Positions 33,897-42,377 of a stretch of 64,000 bases of DNA are shown here, in pieces. Origin of the DNA: Streptomyces sp. NBC_00704 (lineage in GTDB: Bacteria > Actinomycetota > Actinomycetes > Streptomycetales > Streptomycetaceae). The notes under the pieces are model-generated. The model saw only the letters and a list, made by a program, of their open reading frames with translations, was not told where the DNA came from and searched no databases. The stretch is taken from positions 7,560,501 to 7,624,500 of the forward strand of contig NZ_CP109000.1 of NCBI RefSeq assembly GCF_036226605.1, written 5' to 3'. Both the position numbers and the translations under genes were made by a program. Within the stretch, counting starts at the first letter, position 1. Each line of letters opens with the position of its first letter.

Positions 33897-35051
33897 TCAG
33901 ATCCCGCCCGTGTCGAGCAACCGGTTCGGGGTGTCGGCGCGCACGCCGTGCAGGACGCCGCGGGTGGCCGTGTGGTCGAGCCAGACGTGCACCTGCTGCA
34001 CCGTGGCGTGCGGGTGGGCAGACAGGTACAGCGCGACCACACCGGTCGCGTGCGGCGCGGCCCAGGACGTCGCGCCGCCGTCCTCCGTGGCGGTGCCCCC
34101 GCCGGCGAGAGCGGCGGTCACCTTCTGGCCGGGGGCGTACAGGTCCACGCACCGCCCGTACCCCGACCCGTAGGAGCCACTGTCGTTCCACGGCCGGTCG
34201 TTCGGCGTGGAGGCCGCCACGACGATGGTGCCGGGGACCCCGGCGGGGGAGTGCTTGCAGGCGTCGTCGTGGAAGTTGCCCGCCGAGACCACCGTCGTGA
34301 TCCCCGCGTCGACCATCTTCTTCACGGCGGACTCCAGGGCCGCCGACCGGTGGTCCAGGTTGAGCGACATGTTCACCACGGCCGGCTTCTGCGCGTGCGC
34401 CGTGACCCACTTGACCGACTTCACCACGGCGGCCTCGGCCGCGGCGGGGGTGCCGCCGCCGTCACTTTCGCACAGGACGCCCTGGACGCGGACGAGTTCG
34501 GCCTTGGGCGCCACCCCGTACTTCGCTCCGCCGATGACGCCCGCGACGAACGTGCCGTGGCCGATGCCGTCCTCGCTGAAGCAGTCGCCGGAGTCCTTCG
34601 CGCCCACGAAGTCGGCGCCGAGCCGGGCGCGTCCGCCGAACTCCTTGTGGCCGACGTCCATCCCGGTGTCGATCACATAGACGTGCACGCCCTTGCCCGT
34701 GGCCGTGGTGGTGAGCTTCCCGTTCAGCGGCCGCGACCGCTGATCCAGGATGTCCAGGTTCCACGGCACGTGGCGGGTGAGGGGGAGGGCGGCGATCCGC
34801 GTCACCCCGGACGGCCGCCCCAGGACGGTGGAGGAGCCGGGCGCCGTGTCGGACGACAGCCCGTCCCCGGCGGGCGTCGCGGACGACCCCTCGCCGTGCA
34901 CGGCCGGCTTCTTCCCGTGCGCGGGCGGAGTCCCGCCGTCTCCGGCCGCCGGGCCGGCCTTCCCGCCGCAGGCCGAGGCCCCGAGCACCGTCATCACGGT
35001 CATCACCATGAGACCGGCCTTCGTCGCGTTACGCGTCACGATGTCCCCCAT
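33897..35051 (-). CDS. exported S8 (subtilisin-type) serine peptidase
   Basis: A 384-residue exported peptidase. The hydrophobic N-terminus ends at LGASACGG near residue 28, so it may be a lipoprotein, though the -3 residue is not the usual Leu. A Pro/Gly linker with an inhibitor-like stretch leads to the catalytic domain: Asp128 (VIDTGMDVGH), His165 (GHGTFVAG), oxyanion Asn259 (SAGN) and Ser329 (GATSWAAPHATG). In the last, the common Gly-Thr-Ser reads Ala-Thr-Ser. Three cysteines are in the catalytic domain. The catalytic triad is complete, so it is likely active outside the cell. Confidence 0.92.
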   Translation of the reverse strand: MGDIVTRNATKAGLMVMTVMTVLGASACGGKAGPAAGDGGTPPAHGKKPAVHGEGSSATPAGDGLSSDTAPGSSTVLGRPSGVTRIAALPLTRHVPWNLDILDQRSRPLNGKLTTTATGKGVHVYVIDTGMDVGHKEFGGRARLGADFVGAKDSGDCFSEDGIGHGTFVAGVIGGAKYGVAPKAELVRVQGVLCESDGGGTPAAAEAAVVKSVKWVTAHAQKPAVVNMSLNLDHRSAALESAVKKMVDAGITTVVSAGNFHDDACKHSPAGVPGTIVVAASTPNDRPWNDSGSYGSGYGRCVDLYAPGQKVTAALAGGGTATEDGGATSWAAPHATGVVALYLSAHPHATVQQVHVWLDHTATRGVLHGVRADTPNRLLDTGGI

Positions 35052-35227
35052 GTCCCTGCTTCGCACACAGTCAGTGCACAAGACGGCCACGGCGGACGAA
35101 CGGTTCCGGCCACTGTGCGCCGTGGCTCCGGCGCGGAATCCGCGCCGCTCGGCGGAGCAGGGGAGGGGCGCCGTCCGTCGGGCCCGTCCGTCGGGTTCGG
35201 CCGTCGGGCCCGGCCCGTGCGGGACGA

Positions 35228-36037
35228 CTACCGCTGCGCGGCGTGGCCGGCGAACGCCCCGGCCAGCGCGGCGGCGGCCGCCGTGAGATCGGCGCGGACC
35301 CTCTCCTCGTGCGCCGGCAGGTCCCGCTCCCTGCCGACGACCGACAGCGCGGCCCTGATACGCCCGTCGCCGTCGCGAACCGGCACGGCGTACTCGGTGA
35401 CACCGTGCTCGAACTCCGCGCGCGCCACCACGACGCCGCCCGGGCGGTCGCGGTCGTTGGCGGCGACGAGTTCCTCCGCGCTGCGGGCCGCGTCGGGCCC
35501 GCCGACGCCGATCAGCTCGTAGCCGTCGAGGAGGACGGCGATCTCCTCGGCGGTGTGGTCCAGAAGCAGGGCGCGTCCGGCCCCTGTGCACCAGCACGGC
35601 GTGACGAGGCTCGCCCGCCCCTGCCACTCCTGGCCGAGACCCGCGGCCGACTCGGCGCGCAGAAGCCGGACCTGGACGCCGTCGCGTACCGAGAGCCGGG
35701 CCCCCGCGCCGTACGCGACGGCCATACGGCGCAGGAGCGGGCGGCTGCCGCTCAGCAGGCCGGGGTGCAGGGAAGCGGCCGTGGCGAAGAACGCGCCGCC
35801 GGCCCGCAGCGTGGAGTCGTCGCCGCGTTCGAGGAACCCTCTGTCGCACAGGTCCTGCGTGGTGCGGGACGCCTTGCTGCGTTCGACGCCGACCTCGTCG
35901 GCGAGCCTGCTGACATTGAAGCCGGTGCGGCCGGAGGCCTCCCGGTCCAGCACGGCGTCGACCATGCGCAGGGCTATGCGCAGCGAGGACGCCGTTCCCC
36001 GGGGCGCCGGTCCGGGAGAGGGGCCGTCCGTCGTCAC
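35228..36037 (-). CDS. IclR family transcriptional regulator
   Basis: The 269-residue protein has an N-terminal winged helix (about residues 15-75: ALRMVDAVLDREASGRTGFNVSRLADEVGVERSKASRTT) and a C-terminal GAF-like ligand-binding domain. The latter has LLRRMAVAYGAGARLSVRDGVQVRLLRAES, then CTGAGRALL and GVTEYAVPVRDGDGRI. The GTG at 36037 is preceded by TATAGT seven bases upstream on the minus strand, so translation probably begins at the transcript 5' end without a leader. It lies downstream of a cyclase operon on the same strand and may regulate it. The effector is unknown. Confidence 0.9.
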   Translation of the reverse strand: MTTDGPSPGPAPRGTASSLRIALRMVDAVLDREASGRTGFNVSRLADEVGVERSKASRTTQDLCDRGFLERGDDSTLRAGGAFFATAASLHPGLLSGSRPLLRRMAVAYGAGARLSVRDGVQVRLLRAESAAGLGQEWQGRASLVTPCWCTGAGRALLLDHTAEEIAVLLDGYELIGVGGPDAARSAEELVAANDRDRPGGVVVARAEFEHGVTEYAVPVRDGDGRIRAALSVVGRERDLPAHEERVRADLTAAAAALAGAFAGHAAQR

Positions 36038-36043
36038 GTCCGC

Positions 36044-36049
36044 ACTATA
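36044..36049 (-). promoter_or_regulatory. TATAGT -10 hexamer of the IclR gene, leaderless
   Basis: On the minus strand TATAGT is followed by GCGGAC and then the GTG start. A six-base gap places the likely transcription start at the start codon. A -35 element is not clear (GGGCCG at 17-bp spacing). Confidence 0.5.
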
Positions 36050-36100
36050 GGCGAGCCGCTCCTCACCGGCCCGGCACGGCTTCGACAACACGACAACACG

Positions 36101-36136
36101 ACGGCACCGACGGCACCGACGGCACCGACGGCGCCG
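36101..36136. repeat. 9-bp tandem repeat (ACGGCACCG, 4 copies)
   Basis: Three exact copies of acggcaccg and a fourth with one change, followed by a diverged copy and preceded by two copies of gacaacac (36084-36099). It lies in the gap between the cyclase and IclR genes. It looks like slippage sequence with no gene. Confidence 0.65.
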
Positions 36137-36236
36137 ACGCCATCGGCGCCACGGCGGCATGGGAGGCCTGGGCGGTACGGGAGGCCCGGACGGTCTCCGC
36201 GACACCGCACGGCCCGTGCCGGGTCCCCGGCTTCGT

Positions 36237-37034
36237 TCAGCCGCCGGGGTGCAGGGCGAAGACGCGGGCGGGAAATCCCGAACCGCCCTGCGGCTTGGGC
36301 CAGGTGGCGACGATCAGCGCACCCGCCTCCGGCACCTTGTCGAGGTTGGTCATCAGCTCGATCTGCCAGCGGTCCCGCCGCAGGACGTAGTCCTCCAGCC
36401 CGAAGTCGCCCGCAGAGGTGGCCAGTCCGGGATCGGTGTCGGTCTGCTCATGACCGATGGCGGTGACGCCGGCCTCTTCGAAGAGGTACCGCAGGACCTC
36501 GGCCGACCAGCCCGGACAGTGGCTCACGCCCGCCTCGTCCCTGTTCGCCATGGCGGCCGGATCCGGCCAGCGCCGGCTCCAGCCGGTGCGCAGTGCGACG
36601 AACGCCCCCGCCGGGATCCGGCCGTTCCGGTCCTCCCAGGCCGCCACGTCCTCCAGGGTGGGCACGGCGTCCGGGTCCGTGGCGACGCGCTCGGCGATGT
36701 CGAGGACGACGAGCGGAAGGATCATCTCGTCGACGGGTATCTCGTCCAGCGTGCGGGCGCCGGCGACGAAGTGGACGGGCGGATCGACATGCGTCCCCCA
36801 CTGGCCGACGATCGTGTACCGGTGCACGGTGAAGCCGTCGCCGCGGGACATGTCGAAGGGCGTCTCGCGCCGCTCGTCGGGAAAGGCGGGAAAGTGCGGC
36901 TGCCCGGGATGGAAGGCATGGGTGAGGTCGGTGCGCACCGTGCGACCCGTCAGCTCCCGGTGCAGGGCCCACAGCGGCGGCTCGGCGGTGCCGGTGCCGG
37001 TGGCGGAGGCCGTGGAGGCGGTGTTCGGCGTCAT
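36237..37034 (-). CDS. cyclase family metal-dependent hydrolase (kynurenine formamidase-like)
   Basis: The 265-residue protein has the metal-binding signature GQWGTHVDPPVHFV near residue 78-90 (H-x-G-T-H-x-D pattern with partial change). It also has GAFVALRTGWSRRWPD and a final ALIVATWPKPQGGSGFPARVFAL. This family hydrolyses amides or cyclic compounds, as kynurenine formamidase and related cyclases do. Substrate unknown. The upstream neighbour on the same strand is a CutA/NIF3-like protein. The ATG at 37034 has a weak purine run (GAGGA) upstream. Confidence 0.88.
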   Translation of the reverse strand: MTPNTASTASATGTGTAEPPLWALHRELTGRTVRTDLTHAFHPGQPHFPAFPDERRETPFDMSRGDGFTVHRYTIVGQWGTHVDPPVHFVAGARTLDEIPVDEMILPLVVLDIAERVATDPDAVPTLEDVAAWEDRNGRIPAGAFVALRTGWSRRWPDPAAMANRDEAGVSHCPGWSAEVLRYLFEEAGVTAIGHEQTDTDPGLATSAGDFGLEDYVLRRDRWQIELMTNLDKVPEAGALIVATWPKPQGGSGFPARVFALHPGG

Positions 37035-37146
37035 GCGCGCTCGTCCTCTTCGTGGGTGGAGTTTTTCAGATTCGTCGGTTCGGATGTGCTCGGTGCTCGG
37101 TGCTCGGTGCTCGGCGCTTGGGGGCGCGAAGGCCGCGGGCGGCTGA

Positions 37147-37620
37147 TCAGACCCGGGAGACGAGTTCCAGCGGTGCGGAGAGTTCGATCACCGGAATCTC
37201 CCACGGGTGCGCGTCGGCGAGACGGGCGAGGACCTGCGTGAGGGCGTCGTCGTCCACTGCGGCGTCGACGTATGTGGTGACGGCGAGCGTCGGCGAGAGG
37301 ACTCGGCTCCCCACCGAGCCGAGCGAGGGCCGGGCGCCCGGCCGGACGGTGAACCCCTCCGCGCCGAGGGACACCTCGAAGACGTCGTCGTAGAGGCCGA
37401 AGTCGCCCAGTCCGGGCGAGGTCTCGAGGACCCGCAGGAGTGCCGCGAAGGACGGGTCCGCGCGCAGCGCGTCGAGGTCGCCGCTCGCGCAGGAGGCGAG
37501 GGTCGTCTCCGCGACCGGCCAGTACACCTTGATCGTCCGGACGGCCCGGCGCCGGACGGCCGCTCCGGCGGGCGCGCGGCCCTCACCGGCGGCTGTCGGC
37601 TTGATCGTCGTCGTGGCCAT
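37147..37620 (-). CDS. unrecognised protein with a CutA/NIF3-like HPWE motif
   Basis: A 157-residue cytoplasmic protein. The closing segment LARLADAHPWEIPVIELSAPLEL near residue 129 resembles the HPYEVP/HPYEEP strand that defines CutA and NIF3-C-terminal ferredoxin-like domains. This suggests a small alpha-beta fold, perhaps metal- or nucleotide-binding. The opening KVYWPVAETTLASCASGDLDALRADPSF is unfamiliar. It is probably co-transcribed with the downstream cyclase (112-bp gap). The shared promoter contains a perfect 17-bp palindrome. I cannot name a function. Confidence 0.65.
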   Translation of the reverse strand: MATTTIKPTAAGEGRAPAGAAVRRRAVRTIKVYWPVAETTLASCASGDLDALRADPSFAALLRVLETSPGLGDFGLYDDVFEVSLGAEGFTVRPGARPSLGSVGSRVLSPTLAVTTYVDAAVDDDALTQVLARLADAHPWEIPVIELSAPLELVSRV

Positions 37621-37662
37621 GCGCGGTCATCCCTCGGCGGTCGGCGGCTGGTGCGTCCCAGT

Positions 37663-37691
37663 ATGCTAGGCGTGCATCAAATGCACGGCAA
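37663..37691 (-). promoter_or_regulatory. minus-strand promoter with a palindromic operator inside its spacer
   Basis: On the minus strand, -35 TTGCCG (complement of 37686-37691) and -10 TAGCAT (complement of 37663-37668) are separated by exactly 17 bp. The spacer holds CGTGCAT (37671-37677), CAA, ATGCACG (37681-37687), a perfect 7+3+7 inverted repeat that extends one base into the -35. A bound regulator would block RNA polymerase. The divergent IclR gene at 37776 is the obvious candidate. Confidence 0.65.
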
Positions 37692-37775
37692 GATGCAAAT
37701 ACCGCACGATGGGGCTGAGCGCGGTCTTGCACCCGACCCTGGCCCCGACCCACCCCCGGCACGGCGGAGGCGCGC

Positions 37776-38540
37776 ATGGACTCAAGCGTGACGAAGGGAC
37801 TGGACGCCCTCTCGGCGCTCGCTCACGGCACCGCCGACGGCCGGCCTGGGCCCACCGCCGCGTCCGTCGCGGAGCTGGCCCGCCGGCTCGGACGCGACCG
37901 CAGTCAGCTGTCCCGCACGCTCAAGGCCATGGCGGAAGAGGAATTCGTCGCCCGTGACGACGTCTCCGGCGACGTCGCCCCGCACTGGCGGCTGTACGCG
38001 GCCGCCCGCGACCTCACCGGGCACAGGCTCCGCACGGACGGGCTCACCGCCCTGGAGGGCATGGTGGCCGAGACCGGCGAGAGCTGCTACCTCGGAGTCC
38101 TGGCCGGCGACACCACCGTGACGATCGCCGAACGCCTGCCCTCCGGCAGCCGGCAGCTGGGCTCGTGGATCGGCCGTCCGTACCCGGCCTACTGCAGCGA
38201 CTGCGGCCAGGCCCTGCTCAGCGACGCCGACGACGACGAAGTGGCCGCCGTCTTCGCGCGGACGGAGTTCCGGCGGCACGGCCCCAACACGCCGACCGAC
38301 GTGCCCGACTTCCTGCGCCGCCTGGAGGTGACCCGCCGGCGCGGCTACTCGATCGTCGACGAGGAGGCCGAGCCCGGGCTGTACTCCGTCGCCGTGCCGG
38401 TCCGGGACTTCACCGGTGAGGTCGTGGCGGCGGTCCAGGTCGTCGGACCGAGGCGTCGCCTGGAACCCCGGACGGCGGAGTGCGCGGCGGCCGCCCTCCG
38501 CTGGGGCGCCCGCCTGGAAGCGGCCCTTCGCGGCACCTGA
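37776..38540 (+). CDS. IclR family transcriptional regulator
   Basis: The 254-residue protein has an N-terminal HTH (about residues 3-70: LSALAHGTADGRPGPTAASVAELARRLGRDRSQLSRTL) and an effector-binding domain. The latter has MVAETGESCYLGVLAGDTTVTIAERL, then YPAYCSDCGQALLSD and PGLYSVAVPVRDFTGEVV. The YCSDCGQALL signature is typical. ATG 37776 follows GGAGGCGC. It is divergent from the CutA-like/cyclase operon, with a 17-bp palindrome in the promoter, so it is likely that operon's repressor and probably responds to the cyclase substrate or product. Confidence 0.9.
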   Translation: MDSSVTKGLDALSALAHGTADGRPGPTAASVAELARRLGRDRSQLSRTLKAMAEEEFVARDDVSGDVAPHWRLYAAARDLTGHRLRTDGLTALEGMVAETGESCYLGVLAGDTTVTIAERLPSGSRQLGSWIGRPYPAYCSDCGQALLSDADDDEVAAVFARTEFRRHGPNTPTDVPDFLRRLEVTRRRGYSIVDEEAEPGLYSVAVPVRDFTGEVVAAVQVVGPRRRLEPRTAECAAAALRWGARLEAALRGT

Positions 38541-38682
38541 ACAGCCGCCTGGAGTACCGAAGTTGCCGTGGACGTCCGAAGTCTCCGGAAGCCTCTGGAC
38601 ACTGATCTCGGAGGTGCCGGAGGTATCGGAGGTGCCGGAGGCGTCCAGTGGCGTCGAGAGGCTTGACGGTGTCGAGGGCCGT

Positions 38683-38694
38683 CGTTAACTTTCG
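38683..38694. promoter_or_regulatory. GTTAAC-containing element upstream of the xylanase
   Basis: CGTTAACTTTCG resembles the CGAAACTTTCG-type sites reported upstream of Streptomyces xylanase genes. It also shares GTTAACT with the palindrome at 58130-58147. It may be an operator of a xylose-type regulator. The match is partial. Confidence 0.3.
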
Positions 38695-38829
38695 TGATAT
38701 CCGCAATCTTGGACACTGTTCAGCATGTCGAACATCCGACGGTGCTCTCCGGCCCGTCGGCGCACACTGCGCGCGACATCGGCGGCCCTCCCGAAGCGAA
38801 TCCGGCACGTATGGAGCACTCCGCCTTGG

Positions 38830-38843
38830 TGGGAGCGCTCCCA
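38830..38843. promoter_or_regulatory. CebR-type operator TGGGAGCGCTCCCA
   Basis: A perfect 14-bp palindrome identical to the known CebR box that controls cellobiose uptake genes in Streptomyces. It lies 51 bp upstream of the xylanase start, in the right place to repress transcription in the absence of cello-oligosaccharide. Confidence 0.75.
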
Positions 38844-38894
38844 GGCGGCTCGGCGGGGGCGCATGGCGATCAACAGCCTTGAGGAGGACGGATC

Positions 38895-40235
38895 ATGACG
38901 TACCGTCGGAACGAGTCCGTGAACGAGGATCAGCGACCGCCGAGCCGCAGAACCGTCCTGGCGACGATGGGAGCCCTGCCGGTCCTCACGGCGGCGACAT
39001 CCGTAGCCGGGACGTCGACCGCCTCCGCCACGGCGGCCTCCGCGACGGCGGCCGGTCCGGCGACGGCCGCCGCCACCGTGGTCGTCGACGCGGCGGCGCG
39101 GCGGCAGACGATCCGGGGTTTCGGCGGCATGAGCCACTCGGCCTGGATCGGCGATCTCACGGCGGCCCAGCGGGACACGGCGTTCGGCGTGGGCGACGGC
39201 CGTCTCGGGTTGTCGCTGCTGAGGATCCCCGTCCCCGAGGACCGGTCCGCCTGGAGCCGGGACCTCGCGACGGCGAAACGCGCCGTCGAACTCGGCGCGA
39301 CGGTCATCGCGTCACCGTGGAACCCGCCCTCGTCGATGGTCGAGACGTTCGTCCGCGGCAGCCAGACCAACGCGCGCCGGCTGCGGTACTCCATGTACGG
39401 CGCCTACGCCCAGCACCTCAACGATTTCACCGCGTTCCTGCGCGGCAACGGCGTCAATCTGTACGGCATTTCGGTGCAGAACGAGCCCGACTTCGCACAG
39501 GACTGGACATGGTGGACCCCCGCGGAGATGGTCCGGTTCCTGCGTGAGAACGCCGGCTCGATCAGCACCAGGGTCATCGCGCCCGAGTCCTTCCAGTACC
39601 TGAAGAACATGTCGGACCCGATCCTCAACGACCCGGTGGCCCTCGCCAACGTGGACGTCATCGGCGCCCACCTCTACGGCACCCCGTTCGGGAACTTCCC
39701 CTACCCGCTCTTCAAGCAGAAGGGTGCGGGCAAGGAACTCTGGATGACCGAGGTGTACTACCCGAACAGCACGGATTCGGCCGACCTGTGGCCGCAGGCG
39801 CTCGACGTGGGGGAGCACATGCACCGCGCGATGGTGGACGCCGAGTTCCAGGCGTACATCTGGTGGTACATCCGGCGCAGTTACGGTCCGCTGCGCGAGG
39901 ACGGCCGTATCAGCAAGCGCGGCGCCTGCATGGCCCATTTCGCCAGGTTCGTCCGACCGGGATCCGTCCGCGTCGAGGCGACGGCGAAGCCGGCGTCGGA
40001 CGTCTATGTGTCGGCGTACCGGAACGGCAACGCGACGGTCGTGGTCGCCGTCAACAAGGGCGCCTCCGCGGTGAGTCAGCCGTTCACCCTGGCGAACGCC
40101 GGTGCCGCCGGCGTGTCCTCGTGGCTCACCGACGCGAGCAGGAGCGTCGCCTCACAGGGCGCCAGAAGCATCGCGAACAACACGTTCACCGCAACCCTCC
40201 CCGCGCGCAGCATGACGACGTTCGTGACCAACTGA
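38895..40235 (+). CDS. exported GH30_8 glucuronoxylanase
   Basis: A 446-residue secreted endo-xylanase. A Tat-like signal (SRRTVLATMGALPV) and an Ala/Thr linker precede the catalytic barrel. QTIRGFGGMSHSAWIGDLTAAQRDTAF near residue 71 is the typical GH30_8 opening. The acid/base is Glu197 in VQNEPDF and the nucleophile is Glu286 in LWMTEVYYP. YIWWYIRRSYGPLREDGRISKRG suits glucuronic-acid binding. It degrades methylglucuronoxylan chains. The ATG follows GAGGAGGACGGATC. A CebR box and a GTTAACTTTCG element lie upstream, so it is likely induced by cellulose or xylan breakdown products. Confidence 0.9.
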   Translation: MTYRRNESVNEDQRPPSRRTVLATMGALPVLTAATSVAGTSTASATAASATAAGPATAAATVVVDAAARRQTIRGFGGMSHSAWIGDLTAAQRDTAFGVGDGRLGLSLLRIPVPEDRSAWSRDLATAKRAVELGATVIASPWNPPSSMVETFVRGSQTNARRLRYSMYGAYAQHLNDFTAFLRGNGVNLYGISVQNEPDFAQDWTWWTPAEMVRFLRENAGSISTRVIAPESFQYLKNMSDPILNDPVALANVDVIGAHLYGTPFGNFPYPLFKQKGAGKELWMTEVYYPNSTDSADLWPQALDVGEHMHRAMVDAEFQAYIWWYIRRSYGPLREDGRISKRGACMAHFARFVRPGSVRVEATAKPASDVYVSAYRNGNATVVVAVNKGASAVSQPFTLANAGAAGVSSWLTDASRSVASQGARSIANNTFTATLPARSMTTFVTN

Positions 40236-40308
40236 CCCGGGGTCCGACCGCACACCGGCTCCCGCGGACCGGCGCGAGCCCCGTCGGGGCGTCACAGGAC
40301 GAGGGGCG

Positions 40309-40983
40309 TCACAGGAGGAAGGGCAGATTCACGATCAGCGCGATGTACGCGATGCAGCCGAGGACGATGAGGAGGGTGGACACGGCGATGTGGACGTGAC
40401 GCCACGGCAGGGCTATTCCGGGGAACCGCTTCCTCAGCAGGGGCCAGGTGAGGAAGCCGTGGTCCTGGAAGGAAAGTCCCAGGCCCTGCCACAGCCGGTG
40501 GAGCCCGTCCGCGTCCCAGAGCCGGGGATCGACGAGCACGGGCTTGTGAGACCGCGACGTGATGACGATCCGGCTGTTGTGCGAACCGTCGAAGGGCGCC
40601 TTGATCGTGTGCACCCCCGTCACGGAGGACACCGGCGCGTGGAGCACCCTGCGGTTCCACCGGTCCCTCACCGTGAGGACCCCGTCCTCCAGGCGGATCC
40701 CGGCGTTGGCCCAGCGCAGCCCGTTCAGCAACACCATGCAGAGCAGCGGGAACAGGACCGCCAGGAGCCCGACCACCAGCCCCGTCGGTCCCGATCCCGC
40801 CGACGTGCCGCGTCCCCTGGCCATCATCAGACCCATCCGCAGCGCACCGATGGCGATGAGGGGCGACCCCTTGATCAGCAGCGACCGGCTGGGCCCGTTG
40901 TCGGGCCTGACCGCCACCCAGGGGAGGTCCTCCTCGTCCGCCGGTTCGGTGGACAGGGGTTCGCCCGACGGCCGCATCGTCAT
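40309..40983 (-). CDS. membrane protein with a PH-like domain
   Basis: A 224-residue protein. The helices LLIKGSPLIAIGALRMGLMMA, then GLVVGLLAVLFPLLCMVLLNGLRW and a C-terminal HIAVSTLLIVLGCIAYIALIV flank a cytoplasmic domain (about residues 85-170). This reads GIRLEDGVLTVRDRWNRRVLHAPVSSVTGV and KPVLVDPRLWD. Such a beta-rich domain between helices resembles YdbS/PH-like membrane proteins of actinomycetes. The ATG at 40983 follows AAGGAGACACGT. Function unknown. Confidence 0.8.
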   Translation of the reverse strand: MTMRPSGEPLSTEPADEEDLPWVAVRPDNGPSRSLLIKGSPLIAIGALRMGLMMARGRGTSAGSGPTGLVVGLLAVLFPLLCMVLLNGLRWANAGIRLEDGVLTVRDRWNRRVLHAPVSSVTGVHTIKAPFDGSHNSRIVITSRSHKPVLVDPRLWDADGLHRLWQGLGLSFQDHGFLTWPLLRKRFPGIALPWRHVHIAVSTLLIVLGCIAYIALIVNLPFLL

Positions 40984-41063
40984 ACGTGTCTCCTTCACTG
41001 CCCAGGCGCACGCACGCTCCCCCGTGCCGAGCGGTCGGGAGGCGCGAGCGAAGACGCACGGCC

Positions 41064-41086
41064 ACGGTCCCGCAACCGGGGACCGT
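41064..41086. terminator. hairpin between methyltransferase and PH-domain genes
   Basis: ACGGTCCC (41064-41071) pairs perfectly with GGGACCGT (41079-41086) around a seven-base loop. It lies downstream of the leftward methyltransferase and upstream of the PH-domain gene, so it can end the methyltransferase transcript. The 346-bp stretch 40984-41329 holds no other recognisable feature. Confidence 0.5.
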
Positions 41087-41329
41087 CGGACATCGGGGGA
41101 ACTACGTAATCCGCGGGCCATCCGATCCGTTCGGCGCGCGGCGCCACGGTGCTTCCGTCAAGGGGGCGCGGACGGGCGCGAGTTCGGCTGCGGTGCTCGC
41201 GACGCCGCGGAGTCGAGCACGCAGGCGTGGATCAGCCCCGTCGCGGTGTCGCGTGATCATCCGCGGAGGGCGCATGCCAGTCGTCCGCCGAGAGCAGCGG
41301 CCGGTTCAGATATCCGGACGAGGAAAGGG

Positions 41330-42136
41330 TCACGTCCGGTGCTGTGCCGTGTAGACGGTCGCGGTCATCGCCGCCGTCACGGCGCCGGGTCCCAGGCTCT
41401 CCGTCATGCTCCGGACGACGGCAGACCTGACGGCCGGTGCGTCCTGGTGCGCCTCCAGGGCGGCGCTGACCGGTGTGCCGGTGAGGAATCCGGTGGCGAC
41501 GGAGGCGGCCGACTCCCCGACGCCGCAGAGGGTGACGTCCTCGACGGCGGCCAGGTCCAGCCCCGCGGCCGCGAGATCGGAGGCGACCTGTGCCCGGTCC
41601 GTGTATCCGTGCGGCACGTCCCTGAGGAACGCCGGCGCGGCACCGGGCACGGCCTGCTCCAGGGCGTCCTGGAAGGCGGCTCCGAACCCGTGCGCGGCCA
41701 GTGGGCCCCAGCTGTTGAACAGGAAGCGTCCCTGCGGGGCCAGAACCCTGCGCACTTCGCCGTAGGCCGCGGGCCGGTCGGGGAAGAACATCACCCCGAA
41801 CTGGCACACCACGAGATCGAAGCTTCCGTCCGCGAACGGCAGCCTCTGCGCGTCCGCCTGCCGCCACGCGGCGCGCGGCTCGCGTGCCGAGCCGGCGGCG
41901 ACCATCGCTTCGTTGAGGTCACTGGCGACGACCGATGCCGTCGGTACCGCGGTGAGCAGGGCGGAGGTCAGCGCTCCGGTACCCGCGGCGAGCTCCAGGA
42001 CCGTTCTGGGCCGCAGGACCGCCGCCCTGGCGGCCAGGTCGGCGGCGAAGGGGCGGAAGAGAGCCGGCACGAGGTGGCGCTCGTACGCCTCGGGCATGGA
42101 CCGGGTCCACCGTCGGCTCGCGTCGTCTGCGTTCAC
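41330..42136 (-). CDS. SAM-dependent class I methyltransferase
   Basis: A 268-residue methyltransferase: motif I VLELAAGTGALTSALL at about residues 43-58, acidic loop SDLNEAMVAAGS, and motif IV DLVVCQFGVMFFPDRPAAYGEVRRVL, as in ubiquinone/menaquinone-like methyltransferases. The GTG at 42136 starts MNADDASRRWTRSMPEAYERHLVP, and TAATGT lies about ten bases upstream on the minus strand as a possible -10. The substrate is unknown. It is a single gene. Confidence 0.88.
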   Translation of the reverse strand: MNADDASRRWTRSMPEAYERHLVPALFRPFAADLAARAAVLRPRTVLELAAGTGALTSALLTAVPTASVVASDLNEAMVAAGSAREPRAAWRQADAQRLPFADGSFDLVVCQFGVMFFPDRPAAYGEVRRVLAPQGRFLFNSWGPLAAHGFGAAFQDALEQAVPGAAPAFLRDVPHGYTDRAQVASDLAAAGLDLAAVEDVTLCGVGESAASVATGFLTGTPVSAALEAHQDAPAVRSAVVRSMTESLGPGAVTAAMTATVYTAQHRT

Positions 42137-42166
42137 GCCTCGGACATTAGTCCTGGAGAGCCCGCG

Positions 42167-42239
42167 ACGGCAGACGGGGACGGCAGACGGGGACGGCAGA
42201 CGGAGGACGGCAGAGGGAGGACGGCGTTCGGCAGACGGG
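42167..42239. repeat. 13-14-bp tandem repeat upstream of the methyltransferase
   Basis: Five consecutive imperfect copies of ACGGCAGACGGGG lie in the 241-bp divergent region 42137-42377. It looks like slippage; the promoter of the DUF3253 gene lies to its right. Confidence 0.65.
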
Positions 42240-42377
42240 ATGGGGACGGGGCAGCCCGGCATTCGGTACACGGCAGCGGCGCACGGCAGACGGCGGCAGT
42301 GGGCGACGGCGCAGCCCGGGCTCGGCCTGTGTCTGCTCACCCTCGCCCCGCTGCCGGGCCGGCGCGATACTGGCGTC

